64,000 nt of DNA from Streptomyces sp. NBC_01214. Lineage in GTDB: Bacteria > Actinomycetota > Actinomycetes > Streptomycetales > Streptomycetaceae. The position numbers were made by a program, and so were the translations under genes. Location: positions 372,001-436,000 of the forward strand of contig NZ_JAPEOS010000003.1 of NCBI RefSeq assembly GCF_026340975.1. The letters run 5' to 3'. How positions within the stretch are numbered: the stretch's first letter is position 1; the number at the start of each line of letters is the position of its first letter. The notes under the pieces are model-generated. The model ran no database searches. It was not told where the DNA came from and saw only the letters and a program-made list of their open reading frames with translations. Shown here one piece after another: positions 8,825 to 16,947 of the stretch.

Positions 8825-9222
8825 TGCCCGCTGCGACTTTGCTGCGCGGCGCGGTCGAAGTGCTGCCGGCGGAGAGCGAGCTCAGTACGGCGGCACGCTT
8901 CACGGTGGCGGACACCGAAACCGTGCTGCCCGGCCACTACCCGAGTTTCCCGATCTTCCCCGGCGTCTGTCTGGTGGAGTGTGCCCGGCAGGGCGCCGAG
9001 GCCACGCTGCCCCGCGAGGCCAAGGGCGCCGGGCTGGCCGCCGTGGAGTCCACCCGGTTCACCGGGCCGGTGTTCCCCGGCGACTTGGTCGACATCACCA
9101 TGGCCTGGAAGCAGACCCCGACCGGCGACTGGCAGGTCCGGGCCAAGCTCACCACCGGACGCGGCCCGGCCGCCGGCGTACGACTGCGATACGCCCTCCC
9201 GGACACCCGGGAGGCGGTGTGA
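8824..9222 (+). CDS. FabA/FabZ-like hotdog dehydratase, His-bearing subunit
   Basis: A 132-aa hotdog protein of 3-hydroxyacyl-ACP dehydratase type. PGHYPSFPIFPGVCLVE corresponds to the FabZ GHFPxxPxxPG segment with the catalytic His, and VECARQ keeps the acidic residue position. It would dehydrate beta-hydroxyacyl-ACP to give the conjugated polyene. It overlaps the ACP upstream and the second hotdog gene downstream. The neighbour at 9219-9698 lacks this His motif, which suggests that the two form a heterodimer. Confidence 0.85.
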   Translation: MPAATLLRGAVEVLPAESELSTAARFTVADTETVLPGHYPSFPIFPGVCLVECARQGAEATLPREAKGAGLAAVESTRFTGPVFPGDLVDITMAWKQTPTGDWQVRAKLTTGRGPAAGVRLRYALPDTREAV

Positions 9223-9698
9223 TCGGCCAGCGCGAGATCAGGGCCCGACTGCCGCACCGCTTCCCGATGCTCCTCGTGGACCGGGTCGTCGATGTCGTAC
9301 CGGGTGACTGGCTGGTCGCACTGAAGGCGGTCACGTGTAACGAGCCCTGGTACGAGCGGCTCGGGCCGGACAGTCCGCAGGAGGACTTCGCGTACCCCGC
9401 GGCGCTGCTGGTGGAGTCCTGGTGCCAGTCCGCCGGACTCCTCGCGACGTGGGACGACCCCAACCCGGACGTGCTCGACGGGCAGGTGATGCTCTTTGGC
9501 GGCATGACCGGAGTGGAGTTCCACCGCCCGGTGCTGCCCGGTGAGGTCCTGGAGCACCGGGTGCGGCTCGACCGCAAGGTCGACGACACCCTGCTCTTCG
9601 AAGGCGTGTCCCGCTCGGCCGGCGAAACGGTCATGACCGTGGACCGGATCGTCATGGCCTTCCGTCCCGCGGCCGCCCTGCGCCCCACCACCCTCTGA
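9219..9698 (+). CDS. FabZ-like hotdog protein lacking the catalytic-His motif
   Basis: A 159-aa FabZ relative. The N-terminal signature LPHRFPMLLVDRVVDV is classic FabZ, but where FabZ has GHFPGxPxMPG this protein has a different stretch ending in FAYPAALLVESWCQSAG. The general Glu position (VESWCQ) is kept while the His loop is not. It is probably the partner subunit of the His-bearing hotdog encoded just upstream, contributing part of a composite active site. GTG 9219 overlaps the upstream TGA, a coupled start. Confidence 0.8.
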   Translation: MIGQREIRARLPHRFPMLLVDRVVDVVPGDWLVALKAVTCNEPWYERLGPDSPQEDFAYPAALLVESWCQSAGLLATWDDPNPDVLDGQVMLFGGMTGVEFHRPVLPGEVLEHRVRLDRKVDDTLLFEGVSRSAGETVMTVDRIVMAFRPAAALRPTTL

Positions 9699-9709
9699 GG
9701 AGAAAGTTC

Positions 9710-10456
9710 ATGGGAGACAGCAAGAGCCCGGTGGCCCTGGTCACCGGGGGATCGCGCGGCATAGGCCGGGCCACGGTTCTCGCGCTGGCCCGCGACGGAT
9801 TCGACGTCGCCTTCTGCTACCGATCGGACGACACCGCCGCCCGCGCCCTGGAGAAGGAGGCCGCCGACCGGGGCGTACGCGTCGTGGGCCATAGGGTCGA
9901 TGTCACGGACCCCGAAGCCGTACGCGCCTGGATCTCGGCCACCGAGCAGGAGCTCGGGGACATCGACGCCGTGGTCACCGCCGCGGGCATCACCCGCGAC
10001 AACCCGCTGGTCCTCATGGAGGACGAGCAGTGGCGACAGGTCGTCGCCACCAATCTGGACGGCGTCTACCACGTCTGCCGAGCCGTGGTTTTCGGCATGA
10101 TGAAGCGCCGCACCGGGGCGATCGTCAACATTTCCTCGGTCGCCGGCGTGTACGGTCACGCCACCCAGACCAACTATTCGGCCTCCAAGGCCGGCATCAT
10201 CGGCTTCTCCCGGGCCCTGGCCAAGGAAACCGGCCGCTCCGGCATCCGGGTCAACACGGTCGCCCCCGGATTCATCGAGACCGACATGGTCGCCGCGATG
10301 AACGAAAAGGCCCGAAAGGAGGCCCTCTCCTCGATTCCGCTGCGCCGGATGGGAACCCCGGAGGAGGTGGCCGACCTGGTCGCCTACCTGGTCTCGGACC
10401 GCGCCGCCTACGTGACGGGCGCGGTGCTGCAGATCGACGGCGGCATCACGATATGA
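9710..10456 (+). CDS. 3-oxoacyl-ACP reductase (FabG-type ketoreductase)
   Basis: A 248-aa short-chain dehydrogenase that reduces beta-ketoacyl-ACP with NADPH, the step before dehydration. It shows the Rossmann glycine motif VTGGSRGIGRA, the catalytic Ser in INISSVAGVYG, YSASKAG with catalytic Tyr and Lys, and a FabG-like C-terminus (YVTGAVLQIDGG). The ATG at 9710 follows GAGGAGA. Its position directly after the dehydratases completes a KS-KR-DH iterative set without an enoyl reductase, which predicts a conjugated polyene. Confidence 0.95.
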   Translation: MGDSKSPVALVTGGSRGIGRATVLALARDGFDVAFCYRSDDTAARALEKEAADRGVRVVGHRVDVTDPEAVRAWISATEQELGDIDAVVTAAGITRDNPLVLMEDEQWRQVVATNLDGVYHVCRAVVFGMMKRRTGAIVNISSVAGVYGHATQTNYSASKAGIIGFSRALAKETGRSGIRVNTVAPGFIETDMVAAMNEKARKEALSSIPLRRMGTPEEVADLVAYLVSDRAAYVTGAVLQIDGGITI

Positions 10457-10466
10457 GGAGTTCGTG

Positions 10467-11111
10467 ATGGCACGAAGAAGACCCCGCTGGTACTTCTCCT
10501 TTCGCAGCCCCTACTCCTGGATGGCGTACCGCGATCTGATCGATGAGTACGCGGATGTGGCGGAGCAGATCGAATGGCTGCCCTTCTGGGAGCCGGACGA
10601 TGCCGCCATCGCCCAACTAGAGCGCAACAAAGTCCACTTGCCCTATGTTCCGATGTCCAAGGAAAAGCACCTCTACATTCTGCAGGACGTCCGCAGGCTC
10701 GCCAGGGCCCGAGGACTGGACATGGTCTGGCCGGTGGATCCCGAGCCGCGCTGGGAGGTCTCACACCTCGCCTACCTGGTGGCGGCGGACCTCGGGGCGG
10801 GACGGGAGTTCATCGCCGCCGTCTACCGGGCCAGGTGGGAGCGCGGGGAAGACATCTCGCTGCCGGACACCATGCGCGGCATCGGCGAGGAACTGGATCT
10901 CGACCCGGCACTGCTCGCCGGAGCCCATGCGGACCCCGAGGTGCGCGCTCGAGGTCTTGATGCGTTGAACTCCCTCTACCGTGACGGGGTCTTCGGAGTC
11001 CCCTATTTCATCAGTGGATTCGAAAAGTTCTGGGGTGTGGACCGGCTTCCGCTCTTTGCCGAGACGATCCGTGCCCACTCTGCACATCCCACCGTGAGGA
11101 AGGAAGGCTGA
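10467..11111 (+). CDS. DsbA/2-hydroxychromene-2-carboxylate isomerase-like protein
   Basis: A 214-aa thioredoxin-fold protein of the HCCA isomerase/GST-kappa/DsbA family. At the N-terminus FRSPYSW has Ser in place of the redox CxxC, as in isomerases of this family, and GVPYF near residue 180 gives the cis-Pro loop. Similar genes occur in type II PKS clusters that make cis-containing polyenes or cinnamoyl chains, where they are thought to isomerise double bonds; that link is from memory and the role here is inference. GAGGAG lies 6 nt before ATG 10467; GTG 10464 is an alternative start. Confidence 0.8.
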   Translation: MARRRPRWYFSFRSPYSWMAYRDLIDEYADVAEQIEWLPFWEPDDAAIAQLERNKVHLPYVPMSKEKHLYILQDVRRLARARGLDMVWPVDPEPRWEVSHLAYLVAADLGAGREFIAAVYRARWERGEDISLPDTMRGIGEELDLDPALLAGAHADPEVRARGLDALNSLYRDGVFGVPYFISGFEKFWGVDRLPLFAETIRAHSAHPTVRKEG

Positions 11112-11113
11112 TC

Positions 11114-11329
11114 ATGGCCACCAACCCGTTCGAAGACGAGAGCGCTCGCTACTTCGTGCTCACCAACGAAGAGAATCAGCACTCTCTGTGGCCCGCCTTC
11201 GCGGAGGTGCCGGCCGGCTGGACCGTCGTGCACGGTGAGGACGGCCGTCAGGCCTGCGTTGACTACATCAACGAGAACTGGACCGACATGAGGCCGAAGT
11301 CTCTGGCCGATGCCATGGACGCGGGCTGA
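11114..11329 (+). CDS. MbtH-family protein 1
   Basis: A 71-aa MbtH protein, the small chaperone or activator of NRPS adenylation domains. It shows NPFED, the SLWP..AEVPAGW core with its conserved Trp residues, and NWTDMRPKSL near the C-terminus. It is preceded by AGGAAGG and is the last gene of the PKS operon, ending before a strong hairpin at 11367-11405. No NRPS is encoded in this operon, so it either serves an NRPS elsewhere or implies that the polyketide chain is passed to one. It is close to identical in layout to MbtH 2 at 21256-21471. Confidence 0.95.
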   Translation: MATNPFEDESARYFVLTNEENQHSLWPAFAEVPAGWTVVHGEDGRQACVDYINENWTDMRPKSLADAMDAG

Positions 11330-11366
11330 GGCCTGCCCTGGTCACGGGTCGCGCGTTCACCCCTCC

Positions 11367-11405
11367 ACACGTCCCGGTCGCCCCCCACGGGCTGCCGGGA
11401 CGTGT
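11367..11405. terminator. Bidirectional hairpin between convergent genes
   Basis: ACACGTCCCGG and CCGGGACGTGT form a perfect 11-bp stem around a 17-nt loop. It lies between the + strand PKS operon and the - strand UbiB-like gene, so it can end transcripts from both sides. Confidence 0.7.
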
Positions 11406-11457
11406 TCGCGTATGTCCCGCCGTCCCGTCGCCGCCCTCCCCGGCGCCGGCCGCGCCG

Positions 11458-13413
11458 TCAGCGCTGGGCCTTGAAGATGGCGAAGAGGGTATGGAGTACG
11501 AGCACCCCGCTCACCACCAGCAGGTTGTATCCGATCAGCTGAACGAGGGTCAGCGACGGACCGAGCTGCGGACCGCCGTCCGTGCGCACCAGCAGCACGG
11601 CCATCAGGCCGATGGTGCTCGACAGGACCGTCAACAGCGTCTCGTGCACCAGGGTCCGGATGAACCGGCGGTCGCGAGGGTCGGCGAGGACCCGCACCTT
11701 CACGCTCAGCTGACCGTTCTCGATGGCGCTGCCGATGCGCTCGATGCGCCGCGGAATGCGGCGCAGCACCGGCACCAGGCCGATGACCTCGTCGGCGATG
11801 GTCTTGCTCAGCGCTTCGGGCCGGAACTTCTTCGTGTGCAGGGCCACGGCGTAGTCGCGGGCACTCGCGACGATGTCGAACTCCGGCACCAGCCGCCCGA
11901 GTGAACCCTCCATGGTGGCCAGCGAACGGAAGACGGCGGCGATGTCCGGAGGGACGTGCAGCCCGTGCCGGGACACCAGCCGGAAGAGATCGGTGAACAT
12001 CTCCTGATCGGGGCGGAGCCCGGGGGCGAAGTGCCGGGCGAGGAACCGCCCCAGAGAGCGCTCCAGGACCCGCTCGTCGATGTCCTCCGGATGGGACACG
12101 AGTTCCAGAAGGGCGTCGCACAAGGCCGCGGGGTCATTGCGGTGCAAGGCGACGAGAATGCTGCGCAGTGTGGAGCGCACGATCCGGTCGAGCCTTCCCA
12201 CCGAACCGAAGTCGAGCAGCCCGAGCCGGCCGTCCCGCAGCAACAGGATGTTCCCGGGGTGGGGGTCGGCGTGGAACACCCCGCCGACCATGATCTGGTC
12301 GAGCAGGCAGCGCAGCATCTGCTGGGCCAGCACTGCCGGGTCGAGTCCCTGTTCCTCCAGCGTCTTTGCCGCGCTGTTGAGGGGGACGCCGTCGAGCCAC
12401 TCGGTGATGAGCATGCGCTGGGTCGAGAGGGATTCGTACACCGTCGGCAGCCAGATCGTCCGGTCCGCCCCCGACTCGCCCATCGCGGTCGACACGGTGA
12501 TCATGTTCTGTGCCTCGATCCGGAAGTCGAGTTCCTCGTGCAGCGAGTTGGCGAACCCCTCGGCGAGTCTGACGGCATTGACGTTGCGGCCCCACTCCGT
12601 GTGCTGCTGCAGCTTCTGGCTGAACCGCAGCAGGATGTCGAGGTCGTCCTCCACCACGGACTCGCTGCTGGGCCGCTGGATCTTCACCACGACCTGGCTC
12701 CCGTCCTTGAGACGGGCCCGGTGCACCTGGGCTATCGACCCGGCCGCGATCGCCTCGCGGTCGAACTCGGCGAACACTTCGAAGGGGTCGCTCCCCAGCT
12801 CGTCCCTGATCAGCCTCTCGACGTCGTCCCACGGGTCGGGAGTGGCCTGGTGCTGTAGCTTGCCGAGTTCGGCGATGAACTCCGAAGGCATCAGGTCGTA
12901 GCGAGTGGAGAGGACCTGGCCCATCTTGACGAAGGTCACTCCGGCCTCCTCCATCGCCCTGCGCAGTGAAGGAGCCAGCCGAGCGCGCTCGTCGGCGGCG
13001 GCGGGTCCGCGTCTGGCCCGGCTGCGGAGGAATCGGCCGAGGCCGTTCCGTACGAGGATGCGGGTGAGCTGTGTATAGCGCCTGGCCCTCGACAGCCGGC
13101 GCCGCAGGGCTTTCGGCCAGCTCACCAGCCCCATCCAGGCACCCTGGGGGAAGACGATCTCGGTGACGAAGAGGAATCCCATCGCGACGAGCAGAGAGGA
13201 TCCCAACTGCACGGTGACCAGCGCCGGAGACCGCTCCTGGTCGCGCATTGCGAAGCCGATGACCGTGGCGGCCATCAGCCCTACGACGGCCGTCAACACC
13301 GCCCGTCCCTTGCCCAGCTGGAGACCGAGGAGACGTCTGGCACCAGTGGTGACGCCGATCAGCACGATCGATGTGGTGAGCAGTGCCACAAGGAGAAGAA
13401 CAGCCGGATTCAT
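11458..13413 (-). CDS. UbiB/ABC1 (AarF)-family atypical kinase-like membrane protein
   Basis: A 651-aa UbiB/ABC1 protein. The N-terminus holds about three membrane segments (residues 4-25, 38-55, 68-88). The family KxGQ motif appears as FVKMGQVLSTRYDLMP. The Ala-rich loop is AAGSIAQVHRA, the ATP-binding Lys is in VVVKIQRP, HADPHPGNIL is the catalytic-type loop and LLDFGSVGRL the metal-binding DFG-like motif. Two further hydrophobic segments close the C-terminus. The family supports quinone or isoprenoid lipid metabolism and regulation; the specific role here is unknown. It lies downstream of the MMPL gene on the same strand, separated by a terminator-like hairpin. Confidence 0.9.
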   Translation of the reverse strand: MNPAVLLLVALLTTSIVLIGVTTGARRLLGLQLGKGRAVLTAVVGLMAATVIGFAMRDQERSPALVTVQLGSSLLVAMGFLFVTEIVFPQGAWMGLVSWPKALRRRLSRARRYTQLTRILVRNGLGRFLRSRARRGPAAADERARLAPSLRRAMEEAGVTFVKMGQVLSTRYDLMPSEFIAELGKLQHQATPDPWDDVERLIRDELGSDPFEVFAEFDREAIAAGSIAQVHRARLKDGSQVVVKIQRPSSESVVEDDLDILLRFSQKLQQHTEWGRNVNAVRLAEGFANSLHEELDFRIEAQNMITVSTAMGESGADRTIWLPTVYESLSTQRMLITEWLDGVPLNSAAKTLEEQGLDPAVLAQQMLRCLLDQIMVGGVFHADPHPGNILLLRDGRLGLLDFGSVGRLDRIVRSTLRSILVALHRNDPAALCDALLELVSHPEDIDERVLERSLGRFLARHFAPGLRPDQEMFTDLFRLVSRHGLHVPPDIAAVFRSLATMEGSLGRLVPEFDIVASARDYAVALHTKKFRPEALSKTIADEVIGLVPVLRRIPRRIERIGSAIENGQLSVKVRVLADPRDRRFIRTLVHETLLTVLSSTIGLMAVLLVRTDGGPQLGPSLTLVQLIGYNLLVVSGVLVLHTLFAIFKAQR

Positions 13414-13458
13414 ACCGATCCCTCACGTAACGGTGGAGCGTGCCTCCGTACCCCCGGA

Positions 13459-13502
13459 GCCACCGGACGGCCGGGCCCGTGAGAGCCCGGCCGTCCGGTG
13501 GC
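13459..13502 (-). terminator. Strong hairpin downstream of the MMPL gene
   Basis: GCCACCGGACGGCCGGGC and its exact reverse complement flank an 8-nt loop, an 18-bp perfect stem beginning 14 bp after the MMPL stop codon. It likely terminates the exporter transcript before the UbiB-like gene. Confidence 0.8.
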
Positions 13503-13516
13503 ACACTGCCTTCCCG

Positions 13517-15673
13517 TCACACGGACGTGCGGTGCCCGGCCGGGACCTCGGCGGCCTGCGACACGCGTTCGGCGTGCCGGGCCTGGTCCGACTTGTTCCC
13601 CGGCCACCAGGCGCGGGGGCCGACCAACGTGGTGATGGCGGGTACGAGCAGCAGGGCCATCACGAAGGCCGTCAGCAGGATGCCGAAGGCCACGGCGAAG
13701 CCCATCTGCTGGAGCATGCTGTTCTCGGCCAGCAGCAGGACTCCGAAGGTGCCGGCCAGGATGATCGCGGCAGCTCCGATCGTGGAGGCGGACTGGGTGA
13801 TCGCATGGCGCACGGCATCCGCCGGGTTGTCCCCGCGGCGCACTTCCTCGCGGAGCCGGGCCACCATCAGGATGTTGTAGTCCGTACCGATCGCGACCAC
13901 GAAGAGATAGACGATCACCGGCAGGTTGAACAGCAGGCCGTCCTCGCCCTGGATGCCCTGGAAGAGCCACACGGTGGAGCCGAGTGCGGCGCCGAAGCCC
14001 AGCCCCACGGCCAGCATCAGATACCAGGGTGCGACGACACTGCGCAGCAGCAGCCCGAGGATGACCATGATGGCCAGCCCGGCGATCGGGAACACCAGCG
14101 AGTAGTCGCGGTTGACCGCGGTCTGGATGTCCGAGAGGACAGCGGTGAGACCGCCGACCGCGGCCCGGGAACCCTCTGGCGCGGCCTCGTGGGCGGAGTC
14201 CCTGAGCTTGCCCGAGACCAGTTCCATGGCCGCGTCCGTGGTCGGCCTATCCTTCAGCAGCACGGCGAACTGGGCCACGTCACCCGAGGGCGCGACGACT
14301 CCGGGCGTGACCTGCCCGACGTCGGCGGCGGCCAGCTTCTGCTCGAACGCCGAGAGCTCGGCCTGCTCGAACTTGCCGCCGGACTTCTTTTCCAGAAGTA
14401 CCCAGGTGGGGTCGGTCTGCCCGGCCGGGAAGCCGCTCTGCAGCTTCTTCATCGCCGCTACGGATTCGAGCTTCTCCGGAAGGGCGCTCCCCGAGTCGAA
14501 CGTCGGGTTGAACGTGAGCACGCCCGCGGCCAGTACGGCGAGGAGTCCACCGGACGCGGCCGCGACGAGACCCGGCTTGCGCGCCGTCAGGTCGCCGACG
14601 CGCTTCGCCAGCGTGTGCTTGGGCTGCTTGCGCCAGGCCTTCGACGGCCAGAACGCCTTCTCGCCGAGGAGCGAGAAGACCGCGGGCACCAGGGTGAGCG
14701 CGGCGACCAGGGTGACCGCGACGGAGATGGCGAGCGCGGGGCCCATGGCGCGCAGCATGCCGAGGGAGGACAGGAGCAGGGCGAGGAAGGCAACGATGAC
14801 CGCCCCTGCCGCCGAGGCGATGGTCTCGCCGACCTTGGCGACCGCCTCGCCCATCGCCTGCTTGGGGGCCTGGCCCTCCCGCAGCAGCTCCCGGTACCGG
14901 AACAGCAGGAAGAGGATGTAGTCGGTGCCGACACCGAACAGCACCACGATCAGGATGGAGGAGATGGAGCCGTCGGCCTCGAGACCGAAGAGGTCCGCCG
15001 CGGTGGCGATGAGTCCGTTGGCGACCATGAAGACCAGGCAGATGATCAGCACGGGCAGGAGCGCGATCAGCGGGCTGCGGAAGATGACCCCCAGCAGCAC
15101 GATGATCAGCACCAGTGTCGCCATCAAGATCATCGCGTCGGTGTCGCCGGACGACTCCCGGCTGTCCAGCGCGCTCGCCGTCGAGCCGGTGACCCCCATG
15201 CGCAGGGCGGCCCCCTCAAGCAGCGGGGCAGCCTTCTGCCGTAGCTCCTTGACCGAGTCGACCAGGTCCGGATCGTACGGGTCCTTGACGCTCGCAAGTA
15301 TGCTCGCCAGCGCGATCTCCCCATTGGCCGAAACGGCCTCGGGATTGGTCTCGACCCTCTTGATCTTGTCGAATCCCGCCTTGTCCAGGCCGGAGGTGAC
15401 CTTGGCGACGTCGGCCTTGTCGGCGTCTGTCAGCGGGGCGTTGTCGCCGCGCCAGAAGACCGCGATGGAAGCCGGCTGCTCCTGCTGAGGAAACGCGCGC
15501 TCCTGCAACTTGGCACTGCGCACCGACTCATAGTGCGAGGGAAGAAAATCGGCCTGATCGGTCGTCGACTTGAGCTGGGGTGCCAACGCAACCAAGGCTA
15601 CGGCGGCCACCACCCAGGCGAGGATGGTCAGCCAGGGATGCTTGACGGATGTCCGCCCGACCCTTCCAAACAT
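13517..15673 (-). CDS. MMPL/RND-family exporter
   Basis: A 718-aa MMPL transporter, a proton-driven exporter family that moves lipids or lipophilic metabolites across the membrane. The layout is two repeats: one TM helix near residue 20, a large extracytoplasmic loop, then about five TM segments in residues 180-350, and the same pattern in the second half with TM segments in about residues 525-690. GTDYILFLLFRYRE and GTDYNILMVARLREE are the paired GTDY motifs of the family in TM4 and TM10. It may export the polyene made by the adjacent operon. The IS5-family element inserted 11 bp upstream of its start has probably displaced its native promoter. Confidence 0.93.
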   Translation of the reverse strand: MFGRVGRTSVKHPWLTILAWVVAAVALVALAPQLKSTTDQADFLPSHYESVRSAKLQERAFPQQEQPASIAVFWRGDNAPLTDADKADVAKVTSGLDKAGFDKIKRVETNPEAVSANGEIALASILASVKDPYDPDLVDSVKELRQKAAPLLEGAALRMGVTGSTASALDSRESSGDTDAMILMATLVLIIVLLGVIFRSPLIALLPVLIICLVFMVANGLIATAADLFGLEADGSISSILIVVLFGVGTDYILFLLFRYRELLREGQAPKQAMGEAVAKVGETIASAAGAVIVAFLALLLSSLGMLRAMGPALAISVAVTLVAALTLVPAVFSLLGEKAFWPSKAWRKQPKHTLAKRVGDLTARKPGLVAAASGGLLAVLAAGVLTFNPTFDSGSALPEKLESVAAMKKLQSGFPAGQTDPTWVLLEKKSGGKFEQAELSAFEQKLAAADVGQVTPGVVAPSGDVAQFAVLLKDRPTTDAAMELVSGKLRDSAHEAAPEGSRAAVGGLTAVLSDIQTAVNRDYSLVFPIAGLAIMVILGLLLRSVVAPWYLMLAVGLGFGAALGSTVWLFQGIQGEDGLLFNLPVIVYLFVVAIGTDYNILMVARLREEVRRGDNPADAVRHAITQSASTIGAAAIILAGTFGVLLLAENSMLQQMGFAVAFGILLTAFVMALLLVPAITTLVGPRAWWPGNKSDQARHAERVSQAAEVPAGHRTSV

Positions 15674-15684
15674 GAGACTCCTTA

Positions 15685-16541
15685 GACGTCATCTCATTTG
15701 GTGAGTTGGATAGGCTGGCGGCCGTGGCGGGGATCGTTGAGCGGCTGGTGCCGGATGAGTTGTGGATGTTGTTCCAACGGGTGGTGCCGGAGGCGCCTTC
15801 GCGGCCGCAGGGCGGTGGCCGGCGTCGGCACAGTGATCGGGAAGTGCTGGCCGCGATCATGTTCGTGGCCACGTCGGGCTGCACATGGCAGCAGTTGCCG
15901 AAGGCGTCGTTCGGGCCGTCGGGGGCGACAGCCCACCGGCGTTTCACCGAGTGGACGAAGGCACGGGTCTGGGCCAAGCTGCACCGCCTCGTCCTTGACG
16001 AGCTCGGCGCCCAAGGTGAGCTGGACTGGTCCCGCTGCGCGATCGACTCGGTGAACATGCGGGCCCTGAAAAGGGGGACCTGACGGGTCCGAATCCTGTC
16101 GACCGGGGCAAGTACGGCTCGAAGATCCACTTGATCACCGAGCGGACCGGTCTGCCCTTGTCCGTCGGTATCTCAGGGGCGAACGTGCACGACAGCCAGG
16201 CACTTGAACCCCTCGTCCGCGGCATACCGCCCATCCGTTCCCGCCGTGGACGCCGACGGCGCAAGCCCGGCAAGCTCCATGCAGACAAGGGCTATGACTA
16301 CGCCCACCTGCGGAAATGGTTACGTCAGCGCGGCATCACACACCGCATCGCCCGCAAGGGCATCGAGCCCTCGCAGCGGCTGGGACGTCACCGCTGGACC
16401 ATAGAACGAACCATGGCCTGGCTCGCCGGCTGTCGCCGACTCCACCGCCGCTACGAACGCAAGGCCGAGCACTTCCTCGCCTTCACCAGCATCGCCTGCA
16501 CCCTCATCTGCTACCGCCGACTCGCCAAATGAGATGACTTC
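15685..16541 (+). mobile_element. Intact IS5-family insertion sequence, 857 bp
   Basis: The ends are near-perfect inverted repeats: the left begins GACGTCATCTCATTTGG and the right end, read inward, GAAGTCATCTCATTTGG. The element is flanked by TTA on both sides (15682-15684 and 16542-16544), a 3-bp target duplication typical of IS5-family (IS427-like) elements. It contains one transposase read through a -1 frameshift. Both ends and the duplication are intact, so the insertion looks recent. Confidence 0.9.
15706..16532 (+). CDS. IS5-family transposase with -1 programmed frameshift
   Basis: The first frame (TTG 15706 to TGA 16083) holds the N-terminal HTH-like part (PDELWMLFQRVVPE, TSGCTWQQLP). 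The second frame runs to 16532 and holds the DDE catalytic core (ADKGYDY, then RRHRWTIERTMAWLAGCRRLHRRYE). At 16067-16075 the sequence AAAAGGGGG allows a -1 slip, giving ALKRGDLTGPNPVDRGKYGSK, which restores the family consensus. This arrangement is typical of IS427-group elements, where frameshifting limits transposase output. One TTA Leu codon occurs in the second part. Confidence 0.9.
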
Positions 16542-16947
16542 TTAGTACGTTTACCCGAGGTTTTTCATTCTGATGGGCAGCCGCCTGCGCGCCGTGGTCA
16601 ATTGGATGGGTCTGGCAACAACCTGCCGCGGTGCTCGGGGAATGCCGCTTCCTTCCGCACAGTGGAGGTGAAGACGGGACATCGGCCTGCCCGCAGTACT
16701 CGGGCCGAACGCAGGCTGCAGCGCCACCTGGGCGTTCGCATGCCCCGTGCCGGTTTCAGTGTCCCGTCATCCCGGTGACACCTTCATGTCAGGCCGGTTG
16801 CCGTGCCGTCGGGTGCGGCGTGAAGGATGGTGCCGAGCCGACATGCCTGAAGCGAGTTCCGCCGGGGAGGCCGCCCGAGGCGTGCCGCAGCCTCGATCTG
16901 CTTCTCCCGGGCGGGTTGCCAGCAGTGAGGAGGAGTGGGCGTTGACG
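16542..16947. other. Non-coding stretch upstream of acyl-CoA carboxylase genes
   Basis: About 400 bp between the IS5 element and the carboxylase start. The carboxylase frame stays open upstream to 16747, but that part (basic, Cys/Arg-rich) does not look like carboxylase. No regulatory site was recognised; it may hold displaced upstream DNA of the MMPL gene. Confidence 0.4.

Noticed and set aside
2217..11329. Aromatic (actinorhodin-type) polyketide cluster.
   Set aside because: No aromatase/cyclase genes are present, while dedicated dehydratases and a FabG-type reductase point to a reduced polyene chain.
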